Origin: Meiothermus sp. QL-1
GTDB lineage: Bacteria > Deinococcota > Deinococci > Deinococcales > Thermaceae
DNA: 64,000 nt
Direction of reading: 5' to 3'
Assembly (NCBI RefSeq): GCF_003351145.1
Contig: NZ_QQSV01000005.1
Location: forward strand, 1-64,000
Shown piece after piece: positions 1 to 8,424 of this stretch (position 1 is the stretch's first letter; each line of letters opens with the position of its first letter). Below the pieces are notes generated by a model. That model was not told the origin of the DNA, did no database searches, and saw nothing but the letters and a program-made list of their open reading frames with translations. Made by a program: the position numbers and the translations under genes.

Positions 1-71
1 AGGGTCAGGTAGGGCATCACGAAGGCCCACTCCTCATCGCTCACATCCGAGGGGTACGGTCTACGCTTCAT
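1..71 (-). mobile_element. IS4/IS5-type transposase, N-terminal fragment at window edge
   Basis: Reading leftward from the ATG at 71, the only 23 codons visible encode a basic start followed by YPSDVSDEEWAF and MPYL. This is the typical N-terminus of the IS4/IS5-family transposase (the Y-P-S-D-x-x-D-x-E-W signature of the DUF4096-like domain). The rest lies outside the window, so neither the DDE catalytic residues nor the element ends can be checked. The region 72-127 is relatively AT-rich and may hold the terminal inverted repeat, but I could not define one. The fragment may be an intact element cut by the window edge or a true remnant. Confidence 0.72.
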
Positions 72-127
72 GTTATAAACATAACTGTCCTTCTTCGTTT
101 CGAATAGGTTCTTACCAGCCTCTAGGC

Positions 128-133
128 TACAAT
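128..133 (+). promoter_or_regulatory. Leaderless -10 element of the DinB-like gene
   Basis: TACAAT lies seven bases before the ATG at 141 and there is no Shine-Dalgarno sequence. Transcription would begin at or next to the A of the start codon. The -35 is weak (TAGGTT at 105-110, spacer 17). Confidence 0.6.
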
Positions 134-140
134 CAGAAGC

Positions 141-659
141 ATGGTGGAAGTCCCCCCTTTTCTGCGCGGCGACATCGAGGGCGTGCACGGCCTGGTCTCG
201 GTTTGGATGAGAAACCTGGAGGAGGTCGAGGAGATCGTACAGAAGTGGGCCAGCGACCTCCCCGCAGAGGGCTTCTGGTGGGTGCCGGCCCCAGAGGCCA
301 ACCCCATTGGGGGCCTCATACGGCATATTGGGGGCTCCTCCTACCGGCTTTTCCTGCGGGGCACAGGCCAGGAAATCCCCCCGGCCCTGCGAAAGCGCCC
401 TCCCGAGGAGCTGGCCCCCACCGGCGAGCCCCCTGCTGAGGTGCTGCAGGTCTTTGCCGAGCAGATGGAGCAGGTCAGGATCGGCCTGCGGCGGCTCGGC
501 AGCGAAGACCTAGAGCGGCGGGTACAGGTGGGCCCCCACAGCGTACGGGCCATCTACGTACTCGACCACATCGGCGCCCACGCCCTGCACCACGCGGGCC
601 AGATCATCACCACCCGCAAGCTCTGGAACGCACGCTCAGCCAACGGGAACCGCCCTTAG
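141..659 (+). CDS. DinB/YfiT-like metal-binding superfamily protein
   Basis: A 172-residue four-helix-bundle type protein. The histidines expected of the DinB superfamily metal site are visible: the RHIGGSSYR segment near residue 62 and the C-terminal DHIGAHALHHAGQI segment around 140-152. Members act as thiol transferases or have unknown roles; the substrate cannot be told from sequence. The ATG at 141 is chosen because a TACAAT hexamer sits seven bases upstream (leaderless arrangement). The 3' end overlaps the convergent galT gene by 24 bases. The neighbouring transposase suggests this is the border of an insertion site, but codon use looks like the rest of the window. Confidence 0.75.
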   Translation: MVEVPPFLRGDIEGVHGLVSVWMRNLEEVEEIVQKWASDLPAEGFWWVPAPEANPIGGLIRHIGGSSYRLFLRGTGQEIPPALRKRPPEELAPTGEPPAEVLQVFAEQMEQVRIGLRRLGSEDLERRVQVGPHSVRAIYVLDHIGAHALHHAGQIITTRKLWNARSANGNRP

Positions 660-1694
660 CGCCTGGGCGGTCTCCTCGGGCAGGGCGTCCATGGCGAAGG
701 TGCCGGCGGCCACCTCGGTGCCGGCCAGGTACTTGAGCTTATCAGCGGTGCGCAAGGCGGGGTAGAACTCCACGTGGAAGTGAAAGAAACCCTCGGCCGC
801 TTTGGGGGCTGCGTGCAGGGCCATCACGTAGGGCATGGGCCGCTGGAAGAGCCCATCCAGCTTACCCACCACCTGGCCCAGGGCCCAAGCCAGGCTCCGC
901 ACCTCGGCTGGGGTAAAGGCCCAGGGGCCCGGGCGGAAGGCCTTTGGAAAAACCCAGACCTCGTAGGGGTAGCGAGCAAAGGGCGGCACGCAGGCCAGGG
1001 TGTGCTCGTCCTCGCAGACCGTGTAGGGCCCCAGGTGGGGCAGGAGCTCGAGCAGAACCGGGGCCTGCCGGAAGGCCTCGAGCTCCCGTTGCAGGATGGG
1101 GGGTATCCAGGGGTAGGCGTAGATCTGGCCGTGGGGATGGTGCAGCGTCACCCCCACCGCCTCCCCCCGGTTCTCAAAGGGCATGACGAACTGGATGGCC
1201 TCCCGGGCGTAAAGCTCCCGATAGCGGTCGGCCCAGACCTCCACCAGAAGCACCCGCCGCTCAGAGCTCAGGGTAGCCAGGCTGCCGGTGTCCTCAGGGG
1301 TGTAGACCACCACCTCACACTCCCCCCTGGCATCGCGGACGGGAACGGGCAGGTCCTGGGGGGGCTCCCCAGCCTTGGGGGAAAGGGCCGGCCAGCGGTT
1401 CTGGAACACCGCAATCTCGAAGTCCTCAAAGGGAATCTCGGTGGGAAAGCCCCCGGGCCGGCTCGGAGCCAGGGGGTCGAACTCCTTGGGCGGCAAAAAG
1501 GTGCGCCCCTGCCGGCTGGCGGCGAAAACCACCCACTCCTGCCGCAAGGGATGCCAGCGGGCGTGCGAGCGGGCCTCCTGGGCCAGCTCGCCCTCCTCCA
1601 AAGCAGGCAGGGTGTGGGGCTTTAGGCCGTATAGGTAGAGCATCCGACCATCTTTTTTGCGGTAGACGCGCTTGTGCAGACTCACCTGGGTCAT
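636..1694 (-). CDS. galT: Galactose-1-phosphate uridylyltransferase
   Basis: A 352-residue GalT. It exchanges UMP between UDP-glucose and galactose-1-phosphate in the Leloir pathway. The active-site HHPHGQIYAYPW segment is at residues 185-196; by comparison with the E. coli enzyme, His188 is the uridylylated nucleophile. The CxxC pair that helps bind zinc in E. coli GalT is absent: the corresponding stretch (about residues 67-80) reads PPKEFDPLAPS with no cysteine. It is the last gene of the minus-strand galactoside operon, 11 bases after the alpha-galactosidase, with a GGGAG ribosome site before ATG 1694. galK and galE are not in this window. Confidence 0.93.
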   Translation of the reverse strand: MTQVSLHKRVYRKKDGRMLYLYGLKPHTLPALEEGELAQEARSHARWHPLRQEWVVFAASRQGRTFLPPKEFDPLAPSRPGGFPTEIPFEDFEIAVFQNRWPALSPKAGEPPQDLPVPVRDARGECEVVVYTPEDTGSLATLSSERRVLLVEVWADRYRELYAREAIQFVMPFENRGEAVGVTLHHPHGQIYAYPWIPPILQRELEAFRQAPVLLELLPHLGPYTVCEDEHTLACVPPFARYPYEVWVFPKAFRPGPWAFTPAEVRSLAWALGQVVGKLDGLFQRPMPYVMALHAAPKAAEGFFHFHVEFYPALRTADKLKYLAGTEVAAGTFAMDALPEETAQALRAVPVG

Positions 1695-1705
1695 ACTCCC
1701 ATCCG

Positions 1706-3154
1706 CTATAGCCAGCGCGAAAAGTCCACCTCGCGCCCGTCGATGCTAAAGGTGTAAGGCCCGGTTTGCTCGACCGCCGGGCTATACAGAAGCCAGGCCC
1801 GCAGCGCCTCCCGCTCCTCGCCATCCAGCCACTCGGGCGGGTCCGAGGTGGCCTTGAACCCAGCCACCAAGGCCAGGTCCTGCAGCACAGCCCGCTGGGC
1901 CGGGGTGAGCAGGTTGTAGCGGCTGCGGAAAAAGACCACATCGGGGTCGGTATGCACCAGGGGCCTGAGCCAAAGCCGGTGCAGGCTGGTGCGCAGCGCG
2001 TTGTAGGCGCTGGGGCCGGTGGGGTCGTGCAGGAAAACCCTGCGGTCCTCGTTGTCCCAGTAAGGGGCTACATCCGGCCCTATGCGCAGCCCATCCACCA
2101 GCCCGATTGAGGCCAGGATGGGCGCACCGCAGGCCAGCAGATAGACCTCCTCGCCCGCCGCCTCGCGGATAAGGCGCAAAGCCTCTCGATAAGCCTCCTC
2201 CCGGGAAAGCTCGAGGTGCCGCTTCCCCGGCAGGGCTGCGGCAAACAGGAAGTCGAGCTTGAGGTATCGGAACCCCCAGCCCCGCACCGTCTGGATTAGC
2301 CTATAAAGCCAGTCCTGCACAGCAGGCAGGGTCACATCCAGGGCATAGTAGCCCCCCCAGTTGTTCCCCGCCAGCACCAGCTCGCCCTGCTCGTCGCGCA
2401 AAAACCAGTCGGGGTGCGCCTGGAAGAGCCTGGAGCTGGGCCGGGCAATAAAGGGGGCCAGCCAAAGCCCAGGGATGAGGCCCTGGGCCTGGGCCCTGAG
2501 AGCCAGAAAGCTCATCCCGGAGGGGAAATTGGCGTTGGGCTCCCAGTCGCCGATGTTTTGCTGCCAGCCGTCGTCTATCTGAAAAACCTCGAAGGGCAGC
2601 CCCTGCAACCCCGCCAGGACCTGCAAAAGCCGCTCCTCGGAGATATCCCTGTAGTGGCCATACCAGCTACACCAGACCCTGGGGGCAGCACCCTGCGGCC
2701 GCACCCCCAGGGTGGTGGCCAAAAGCTCGGCGTAGCGGCCCAGCACCTCCTGCGGGGCTCCATAGGCCAGGAACCAGGGGGTATCGTGTTCGGCCTGGCC
2801 CTTCAGGAAAAGCCGGTCGGCCTCCACCCGGGCCCCTGGGCGCAGGGCTCCCAAAAAGAGCATCTGCCCCTCGTAGCCCTCCACCCCCCCCAGGCCGCTC
2901 CCCCCATGGACCGGGGAAAGGGCATAGGCTGGATCGTCGCACTGGGGACGGCGCTCAGGCGGCAGGATGGGCTTGGGACTCTCCCGCAGGCTCACCCAGG
3001 CCGCCTCGCTCCAGCTCTGCCAGCCGTGCTTGAAAAACATCGAACGGCCAAAAGGGTGCCCTACCTGCACGCTCCGCCCGTGCAGCAGGTAGCCCCCCAG
3101 GGTTTCCTCCACCCGCTCGGCCTGCACCGAAAACTCGAGCCCCCCCAGCTCCAT
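1706..3154 (-). CDS. agaT: Alpha-galactosidase, GH36 (AgaT type)
   Basis: A 482-residue cytoplasmic glycosidase without signal peptide; it removes alpha-1,6-linked galactose from melibiose and raffinose-type sugars. GH36 landmarks: WCSWYGHYRDI (161-171), the FQIDDGWQ substrate-pocket motif (191-198), nucleophile Asp301 in YLKLDF, and probable acid/base Asp361 in RIGPDVAPYW. Length matches the single-domain Thermus AgaT enzymes rather than the much longer mesophilic GH36 forms. It starts five bases after the beta-galactosidase stop, with its GAGGGGTGAGG ribosome site lying over the end of that gene, so translation is probably coupled. Product galactose would feed GalT after phosphorylation by a kinase encoded elsewhere. 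Confidence 0.93.
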   Translation of the reverse strand: MELGGLEFSVQAERVEETLGGYLLHGRSVQVGHPFGRSMFFKHGWQSWSEAAWVSLRESPKPILPPERRPQCDDPAYALSPVHGGSGLGGVEGYEGQMLFLGALRPGARVEADRLFLKGQAEHDTPWFLAYGAPQEVLGRYAELLATTLGVRPQGAAPRVWCSWYGHYRDISEERLLQVLAGLQGLPFEVFQIDDGWQQNIGDWEPNANFPSGMSFLALRAQAQGLIPGLWLAPFIARPSSRLFQAHPDWFLRDEQGELVLAGNNWGGYYALDVTLPAVQDWLYRLIQTVRGWGFRYLKLDFLFAAALPGKRHLELSREEAYREALRLIREAAGEEVYLLACGAPILASIGLVDGLRIGPDVAPYWDNEDRRVFLHDPTGPSAYNALRTSLHRLWLRPLVHTDPDVVFFRSRYNLLTPAQRAVLQDLALVAGFKATSDPPEWLDGEEREALRAWLLYSPAVEQTGPYTFSIDGREVDFSRWL

Positions 3155-3158
3155 GGCC

Positions 3159-5099
3159 TCACCCCTCGAAAACGCTTATATCATAGGGGGCCACCACCGG
3201 CCCGCCCAGGAGGAAGCGAGCCCCCCGGGGAGCCGGGACGGGCTGGGGCCGGTCGCTATAGTTGAAGGCGAAGACCACCCCACCCCGCCGCCGCAGGCGG
3301 AGCCCCTCGGGCAGGGGGTGGACCGGCAGCCCTAGCTGTCCGGCCAGCTGGCCCAGGTAGCTTTGGAGGAAATCCAGCTCCGGCCAGAAGGCCAGGTAGC
3401 CGTAGCGCTGGTGGTGATAGAGGGCCCCCCGCCCGTCGGCAAAGCGGGCCTCCGGCAAAAGAGGGCTTTCTATCCATTCCCGCCAAACCCCCGCCTGCCA
3501 GTCCCTTCCAGCCCACTCCACCCGCTCCCAAAGCCCGGGCCGCAGGCTCTCCACCCGGGTGACCCGGATGGGCAGCAGGGCCTGGAGGGGTCCAGGGGGC
3601 AGACCCGGGGATATACCCAAGGACTCGGTCTTGGAGCCGGTGCGGGGGCCAAAGACCAGGACGCCCGGGGCCTCCTGGAAGGCAGCCAGGGCCTCCTCGC
3701 GCAAAATGGGCAGGCTGGGCACCACCACCAGCTTGTAGGCCCTGAGGCTGGCCCCGGGCGGCACAAAGTCCACGTCCAGCCCCAAGCGGCGCAAAGCCTG
3801 GTAGAAGCGCCAGACCAGATCGCGGTACACAAAGCCCTGGCCCTGGGGCTGGATGCGGTAGACCCAGTCGGCCTCGTAATCGAAAACCAGGGCCACCGGG
3901 GCCGGGTCGGAGGGGGGTAGGGGGGGTAGGGCGGCCAGCTCCCGGGCCAGCCTCTGCACCTCGAAAAAGCCCACATCCGGCAGAAAGTCGGGCCGGTTTA
4001 GCCCGGCATGGAACTGCTCCTGGGCCTTGGGGAACTGGCGCCAGCGGAAGTAGCTCACCACCTCAGCCCCGTGGGCAAAGGCCTCCCACGTCCAAAGCCG
4101 CACCATGCCGGGGGCCGGGGAGGGGTTGTGGTGGGCCCAGTTCACCGGACCCGGCTGCTGTTCCACCACCCACCAACGGGGCTTCACCCCACGGTAGAGG
4201 TCGTGGTGGAAGGCGGCCATGTCGGGATGGCCGGTGCGGGCGTAGCGGCGCTTCTCCTCCTCGCTGCAAGGCAGCACGTCCATGTCGGTAAAGCCCAGCG
4301 GATAGCTATCCCAGCCCGCAATGTCGAGGTCCTTGGCCAGCTTGAAGTGGTCGAAGTCCGGGGTGTAGCCCATGAAGTTGTGCAGGATAAAGCGCCCGGG
4401 GGCATGAGCCCGCAGAATTTCCACCTGCATCCGGTTGAAGGCCACCACCTGGTCGGAGCTGAAGCGGTAAAAGTCCAGCCAGTGGGCGGGGTTGGCCTCG
4501 GTCACGGTCTGGTTGGGCAGCTCAACCTCGTCGAAAGAGCGGTAGACCATGCTCCAGAAGACGTTGCCCCAGGCCTCGTTCAGGACCTCGATCTGGCCGT
4601 AGCGCTCCTCTAGCCAGAGGCGGAAAGCGCGCAGGTCCTCAGGACCATAGCTGCGGGTGGTGTCGTGGCAGCCGTACTCGTTGTCGGTCTGCCAGCCGGC
4701 TACGTAGGGGTTCTGGCCGTAGCGCTGGGCCAAGAGGGTCACGATGCGGCGGGCCTGCTCGCGGTAGGCACGGCTGCTGAAGGTGTAGTGGCGGCGCGAG
4801 CCAAACCTGCGGGGGCGGCCATAGATATCGTAGCCCAGGACCTCGGGGTACCGGTCCACCAGCCATTTAGGCGGGGTGGCGGTAGGGGTGCCCAGCACCA
4901 CTTTGAGGCCGGCCTGGCCCAGGGTCTCGATGGCCTCGTCCAGCCAGGCCCACTCGAGCCGTTCGGGCTCGGGCTCTATGCGGCTCCAGGCGAACTCGCC
5001 GATGCGAACATAGCGAAGACCCAGCTCCCGCATCCGCGCGGCGTCCTCGGCCCAGCGCTCTCGGGGCCAGTGTTCGGGATAGTAGCAAACGCCCAGCAT
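3159..5099 (-). CDS. Beta-galactosidase, GH42
   Basis: A 646-residue GH42 enzyme hydrolysing beta-galactosides such as lactose. The N-terminal [11 protein letters not shown] motif is characteristic. The acid/base is Glu141 (TDNEYGCHD) and the nucleophile Glu313 ([10 protein letters not shown]), almost the same numbering as Thermus sp. A4 beta-galactosidase. The cysteine cluster that binds structural zinc in the A4 enzyme (around residues 106-155) is not preserved: only Cys144 lies there. No signal peptide, so it acts inside the cell on sugar imported by the upstream ABC system. ATG 5099 has GGAG about seven bases upstream. Domain order: TIM barrel (1-390), trimerisation domain (about 390-590), small beta domain. 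Confidence 0.93.
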   Translation of the reverse strand: MLGVCYYPEHWPRERWAEDAARMRELGLRYVRIGEFAWSRIEPEPERLEWAWLDEAIETLGQAGLKVVLGTPTATPPKWLVDRYPEVLGYDIYGRPRRFGSRRHYTFSSRAYREQARRIVTLLAQRYGQNPYVAGWQTDNEYGCHDTTRSYGPEDLRAFRLWLEERYGQIEVLNEAWGNVFWSMVYRSFDEVELPNQTVTEANPAHWLDFYRFSSDQVVAFNRMQVEILRAHAPGRFILHNFMGYTPDFDHFKLAKDLDIAGWDSYPLGFTDMDVLPCSEEEKRRYARTGHPDMAAFHHDLYRGVKPRWWVVEQQPGPVNWAHHNPSPAPGMVRLWTWEAFAHGAEVVSYFRWRQFPKAQEQFHAGLNRPDFLPDVGFFEVQRLARELAALPPLPPSDPAPVALVFDYEADWVYRIQPQGQGFVYRDLVWRFYQALRRLGLDVDFVPPGASLRAYKLVVVPSLPILREEALAAFQEAPGVLVFGPRTGSKTESLGISPGLPPGPLQALLPIRVTRVESLRPGLWERVEWAGRDWQAGVWREWIESPLLPEARFADGRGALYHHQRYGYLAFWPELDFLQSYLGQLAGQLGLPVHPLPEGLRLRRRGGVVFAFNYSDRPQPVPAPRGARFLLGGPVVAPYDISVFEG

Positions 5100-5117
5100 A
5101 CAAGACTCCAGGCAGGC

Positions 5118-6125
5118 TCAGTCCTTCACCCCGCCCGCGGTGATGCCCGCGATGAAGTAGCGCTGCAGGAAGAGAAAGAGGATGAGGAAGGGAAGAGTGG
5201 TCAGCACCGCGCCCACCATGATGCCGCCCCAGGAAACCCGGGTCAGGCCGATGAGCGAGCCCAGGGCCACCGGGGCGGTCTGCATGTTTTTGTCCGAGAG
5301 CACCAGCAAAGGCCAGAGATAGTCGTTCCAGGCAGAAAGGAAGAGGATGATGGCCAGAGCGGCCATGGCCGGGAGCACCAGCGGCAGGGCAATGCGGAAA
5401 AAGATGCGCAGCTCGCTGGCCCCGTCAATCCGGGCTGCCTCCAGGAGGCTTTGGGGTAGGCTTAAGAAGTTCTGCCGCATGAAAAAAACCCCCAGGCTGT
5501 TGGCCAAAGCGGGCAGGATGACCGCCCAGTAGGTATTGGTCAGACGGAAGTCGAAGCTCAGGGCCTCACGCAGCGCCGGCACTCCCCAGAACAAATAGGC
5601 TAAAGCCGCTGTAAGATAGCCCAGCCAAAGCCAGCGGCTAAGCCCAGGGGAAAAGCGCAGCCAGGCCAACAGCACGGCCACCCCCCCAAACACCCCCATG
5701 CCTATGAAAAGCGCCAGCAGGGTCTTGGCCTCGCGGGCGACCAGGATGAACTGCGGGATCACCACCGCGAAGTAGGGGATGGTGAGGGTGGCGATGACCA
5801 GCGAGAAAAGCAGGCCCTTCCCGAAGAACTGAAAGCGGGCAAAGGCGTAGCCCGCCAGGCTGGTGAGCACCAGCGAGAGCAGGGTGTAGAGGCTCGAGAC
5901 CGCCACGCTGTTGAAAAGGGCGCGCAAAAAATTGGTGTCGGCCTGCAGGTTCTGCAGGTTGGCCCAGAAACGGTCGCCCGGGAGCAAGGGGGTGGGGGTA
6001 CTGAAGATGGCGGTCTCGGGGTGGGTGGAAAAGACCAGCATCAGCCACAAAGGGGCCAACCACAAAAGGGCCAGCGGAGTGAGGAAGAGGTGCAAGGCCA
6101 GGCCCTGCCAAAAGCGCCGCTTCAT
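5118..6125 (-). CDS. Carbohydrate ABC permease, MalG/UgpE family, with internal insertion
   Basis: A 335-residue inner-membrane subunit. The EAA loop that docks the ATPase reads EAARIDGASELRIFFRIALP. It starts at ATG 6125 (MKRRFWQG), overlapping the stop of the other permease gene by an ATGA junction; an open frame continues upstream but is out-of-frame shadow of that gene. Family members are usually about 280 residues. The excess comes from an insertion at about residues 133-193, between PQFILVARE and LTNTYWAVILP, which carries two further hydrophobic segments. No ATPase gene is in the operon, so a shared MsmX-type ATPase encoded elsewhere is presumed. Confidence 0.88.
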   Translation of the reverse strand: MKRRFWQGLALHLFLTPLALLWLAPLWLMLVFSTHPETAIFSTPTPLLPGDRFWANLQNLQADTNFLRALFNSVAVSSLYTLLSLVLTSLAGYAFARFQFFGKGLLFSLVIATLTIPYFAVVIPQFILVAREAKTLLALFIGMGVFGGVAVLLAWLRFSPGLSRWLWLGYLTAALAYLFWGVPALREALSFDFRLTNTYWAVILPALANSLGVFFMRQNFLSLPQSLLEAARIDGASELRIFFRIALPLVLPAMAALAIILFLSAWNDYLWPLLVLSDKNMQTAPVALGSLIGLTRVSWGGIMVGAVLTTLPFLILFLFLQRYFIAGITAGGVKD

Positions 6126-6961
6126 GGCTCCCTCCCGAACATCCTGAGCTGAATAAGGGAGAAGACCAGCGCCAGCAGGGTGATAACATAGGCGATGGCT
6201 GAAGCGTAGCCGAAGTTGATGTTCTGAAAGCCCTGGCGGTAAAGATAAACTCCCAGGGTGGTGGTGGCCGTACCGGGGCCGCCGTTGGTGATGAGCCAGG
6301 GCTCGGTAAAAAGCTGTAGCGTGCCGATGATGGAGAGCACCAGGCAAAACAGGAGCACCGGCCGCAGGCTGGGCAGGGTAATCCGCCAAAACTGCTGCCA
6401 GGGGCTGGCCCCGTCTATCTCGGCGGCCTCGTAGAGCTCTTTGGGGATGTTCTGCAACCCGGCCAGGATGATGATGGCGTTGTAGCCGGTCCAGCGCCAG
6501 GTCAGGGCCACGATGATGACCACCATCGCCCCCACCGGGTCAAAAAGCCAGTTGAACTCGAGCCCCAGCGCCGCGTTCACCGCCCCGTTTGGGTTGAAGA
6601 GAAGACGAAAGACCGCCGAGTAGGCCACTGCCCCCACCACCACCGGGGCAAAGAAGGCGAAGCGAAAGAAGCCTCGAGCCCTGAGAAGCTGCGAATTGAG
6701 CGCCAGCGCCAGCATGGTAGCCAGGGCCAGCATCAGCGGCACCTGGATAACCAGGATGAGCAGCGTGTTGCGCAGGGCATCCCAGAAGGCCGCGTCCCGC
6801 AGGATGCGGCCCCAGTTAACACCTGGGTCCCACACTGGGGGATAGACCCGGGTGTTCTGGAAGGAAAGCAACAGCGAGTCCAGAATGGGCCAGGCCCAGA
6901 ACAGGGCGAAGATGACCAGGTAGGGCAGCAAGAACAGGTAGGGGGTGGCTCCGGGCTTCAC
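6122..6961 (-). CDS. Carbohydrate ABC permease, MalF/UgpA family
   Basis: A 279-residue permease with about six membrane spans. The EAA motif EAAEIDGASPWQQFWRITLP and the EPWLITNGGPG segment are typical of the UgpA/MalF group. It starts with GTG at 6961; the GGAG ribosome site directly follows the T-tract of the terminator at 6971-7000, so the signals are packed against each other. It is translationally coupled to the next permease by an ATGA overlap. With the binding protein and second permease it would import galactosides, judged from the adjacent alpha- and beta-galactosidase genes. Confidence 0.9.
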   Translation of the reverse strand: MKPGATPYLFLLPYLVIFALFWAWPILDSLLLSFQNTRVYPPVWDPGVNWGRILRDAAFWDALRNTLLILVIQVPLMLALATMLALALNSQLLRARGFFRFAFFAPVVVGAVAYSAVFRLLFNPNGAVNAALGLEFNWLFDPVGAMVVIIVALTWRWTGYNAIIILAGLQNIPKELYEAAEIDGASPWQQFWRITLPSLRPVLLFCLVLSIIGTLQLFTEPWLITNGGPGTATTTLGVYLYRQGFQNINFGYASAIAYVITLLALVFSLIQLRMFGREP

Positions 6962-6970
6962 GCGGGCTCC

Positions 6971-7000
6971 AAAAAAGGGGGTGAGGCGGTCCTCACCCCC
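6971..7000 (-). terminator. Intrinsic terminator between binding-protein and permease genes
   Basis: On the minus strand a perfect 10-bp stem (GGGGGTGAGG / CCTCACCCCC) with a 4-base loop is followed by six T residues (A6 at 6971-6976 on plus). It lies after the binding-protein stop and just before the permease start, inside the operon. Partial read-through would make more binding protein than permease. Confidence 0.88.
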
Positions 7001-7012
7001 AGCGGCGTGGGG

Positions 7013-8305
7013 CTATCGGGCGATGGGCAGACCCGTGGCCTGCGAGATCTGCTGGGCCGCCGCGTCAAGGGCGGCCTTGGCATTGGGGAAGCGCCCGGCC
7101 ACGTAGTCGGCCTGGACCTTAACCATGATGGCGCGGGCCTCCTGGAAGAACTGCGTACCGCGGGCCGCGGGCACGCTGCCCAAGGTGCCCAGGACTACCT
7201 GCCAGATGCGCTGGTTCCCCCAGTAGGGCTGGGGCTGCTGCACGTAGGGGTCGCGGGTGGCTGCGAGCAGCGAGGGCACCAGGCCGTACTGCCTCAGCAT
7301 GGTGATCTGCCCCTCGGTGGTGGCCAGGGCGTAGCGCACAAAGGCCCAGGCCGCCTCCTTGTTGCGCGACGAGGCCGGGATGGCCAGGGCCGAACCGCCC
7401 AGGTTGGCGGCCCGCACCCCTCCGGGGCGGGAGGCCGGCATGGGGTAGACCCCCCACCTGCCGCTCTGCTCGGGGGCGTTGGAGCGGATGGTGCCCTCAT
7501 ACCAGGCCCCGAACATGCTGGTGGCCACGGTGCCAGCCTTGATGGCCTGAATCTGCTCGTTCCAGCCTCCCTGCAGCACGATTCCGGCGTCAATGAGCCG
7601 CTTGACCGTCTCCAACGCGGTCACGCAGCCCGGCTGGTTTACCGTAACCGCGGTGCCCTCATTGTTGAAGTAGAAGCAGCCGTTCTGGTTGGCCAGCATG
7701 CGGAACCACTCGTCGTCCTGGCCGTTGGCAATCACCCCCACCTTGACCCGGTTGTTGGTGGCAGCCCCAATCCTCCGCCCAGCGGCGATAAAGTCGTCCC
7801 AGGTGCGGATGGTGTTGGGGTTCACCCCGGCCTGGCTGTAGATGTCCCGACGGTAGAACATCACCACCGGGCCCGAGTCCCAGGGGATGGCGTAGATCCG
7901 GTTGCCCACGGTGAGTTCGGTCCATTTGAAGGCCGGGAAAAGGCTGCGCAGGGTGGAAGCCGCGGGCTGCAGGGTGTTGAGGTCGGTGAAGCAGTTGGGG
8001 AAGCGGGCCCAGAAGACCTCGGCCTCGTTGTTCTCCACCGAGTACACATCGGGCAAATCACCCCCACCCGCCGCGCAACCGGCCAGGCCCCGGTCGTACA
8101 CCGCCTGGTTGCCCAGGTCCAGCACCGTAACCTTGACGTTGGGGAAAAGCCGGTTAAAACCGGGGATGTTGGCCTCCAGGGCCTTGGCTGCAATATCCCA
8201 GCTCCAGACCGTAATCTCCCCCCGCAGGTTGGGGTTCCCCTGCAGCGGCTGGGCCGCGGCCAGCGAAAAGGCCAGGGCCGTACCTAAAACCAGTATTCGC
8301 CTCAT
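7013..8305 (-). CDS. Extracellular sugar-binding protein (family 1), galactoside ABC system
   Basis: A 430-residue periplasmic binding protein of the MalE/UgpB type. Signal peptide MRRILVLGTALAFSLAAAQ (no lipobox cysteine, so released or anchored otherwise). Internal family features include the FNRLFPNVKVTV segment near residue 50 and the AWAFVRYALATTEGQ segment near 330. ATG 8305 was chosen over an upstream start because it begins the signal peptide and has GGGAGGAAGG upstream. First gene of the galactoside operon; substrate (melibiose, raffinose or lactose type) is inferred only from the downstream glycosidases. Its 3' terminator separates it from the permeases. Confidence 0.9.
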   Translation of the reverse strand: MRRILVLGTALAFSLAAAQPLQGNPNLRGEITVWSWDIAAKALEANIPGFNRLFPNVKVTVLDLGNQAVYDRGLAGCAAGGGDLPDVYSVENNEAEVFWARFPNCFTDLNTLQPAASTLRSLFPAFKWTELTVGNRIYAIPWDSGPVVMFYRRDIYSQAGVNPNTIRTWDDFIAAGRRIGAATNNRVKVGVIANGQDDEWFRMLANQNGCFYFNNEGTAVTVNQPGCVTALETVKRLIDAGIVLQGGWNEQIQAIKAGTVATSMFGAWYEGTIRSNAPEQSGRWGVYPMPASRPGGVRAANLGGSALAIPASSRNKEAAWAFVRYALATTEGQITMLRQYGLVPSLLAATRDPYVQQPQPYWGNQRIWQVVLGTLGSVPAARGTQFFQEARAIMVKVQADYVAGRFPNAKAALDAAAQQISQATGLPIAR

Positions 8306-8372
8306 GCCTTCCTCCCTAAAAAACCTCGTTCCGGGGTGGCGCGCGGCCAACGTACCGGCTTTGGTTTCCCGG

Positions 8373-8418
8373 TCAAAGGTTCAAAGGCAGTCTAAGGGGG
8401 TTTCTTTTGACTTGTCAA
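8373..8418 (-). promoter_or_regulatory. Promoter and probable DeoR operator of the galactoside operon
   Basis: Minus-strand -35 TTGACA (8413-8418) and -10 TAGACT (8389-8394) are separated by 18 bases. The dyad TTGAC-TT-GTCAA (8407-8418) overlaps the -35, and a tandem repeat TCAAAGG (8373-8379 and 8381-8387) lies around the expected start of transcription. Both are plausible repressor sites for the adjacent DeoR gene; assignment is inference. Confidence 0.65.
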
Positions 8419-8424
8419 TAGTTG

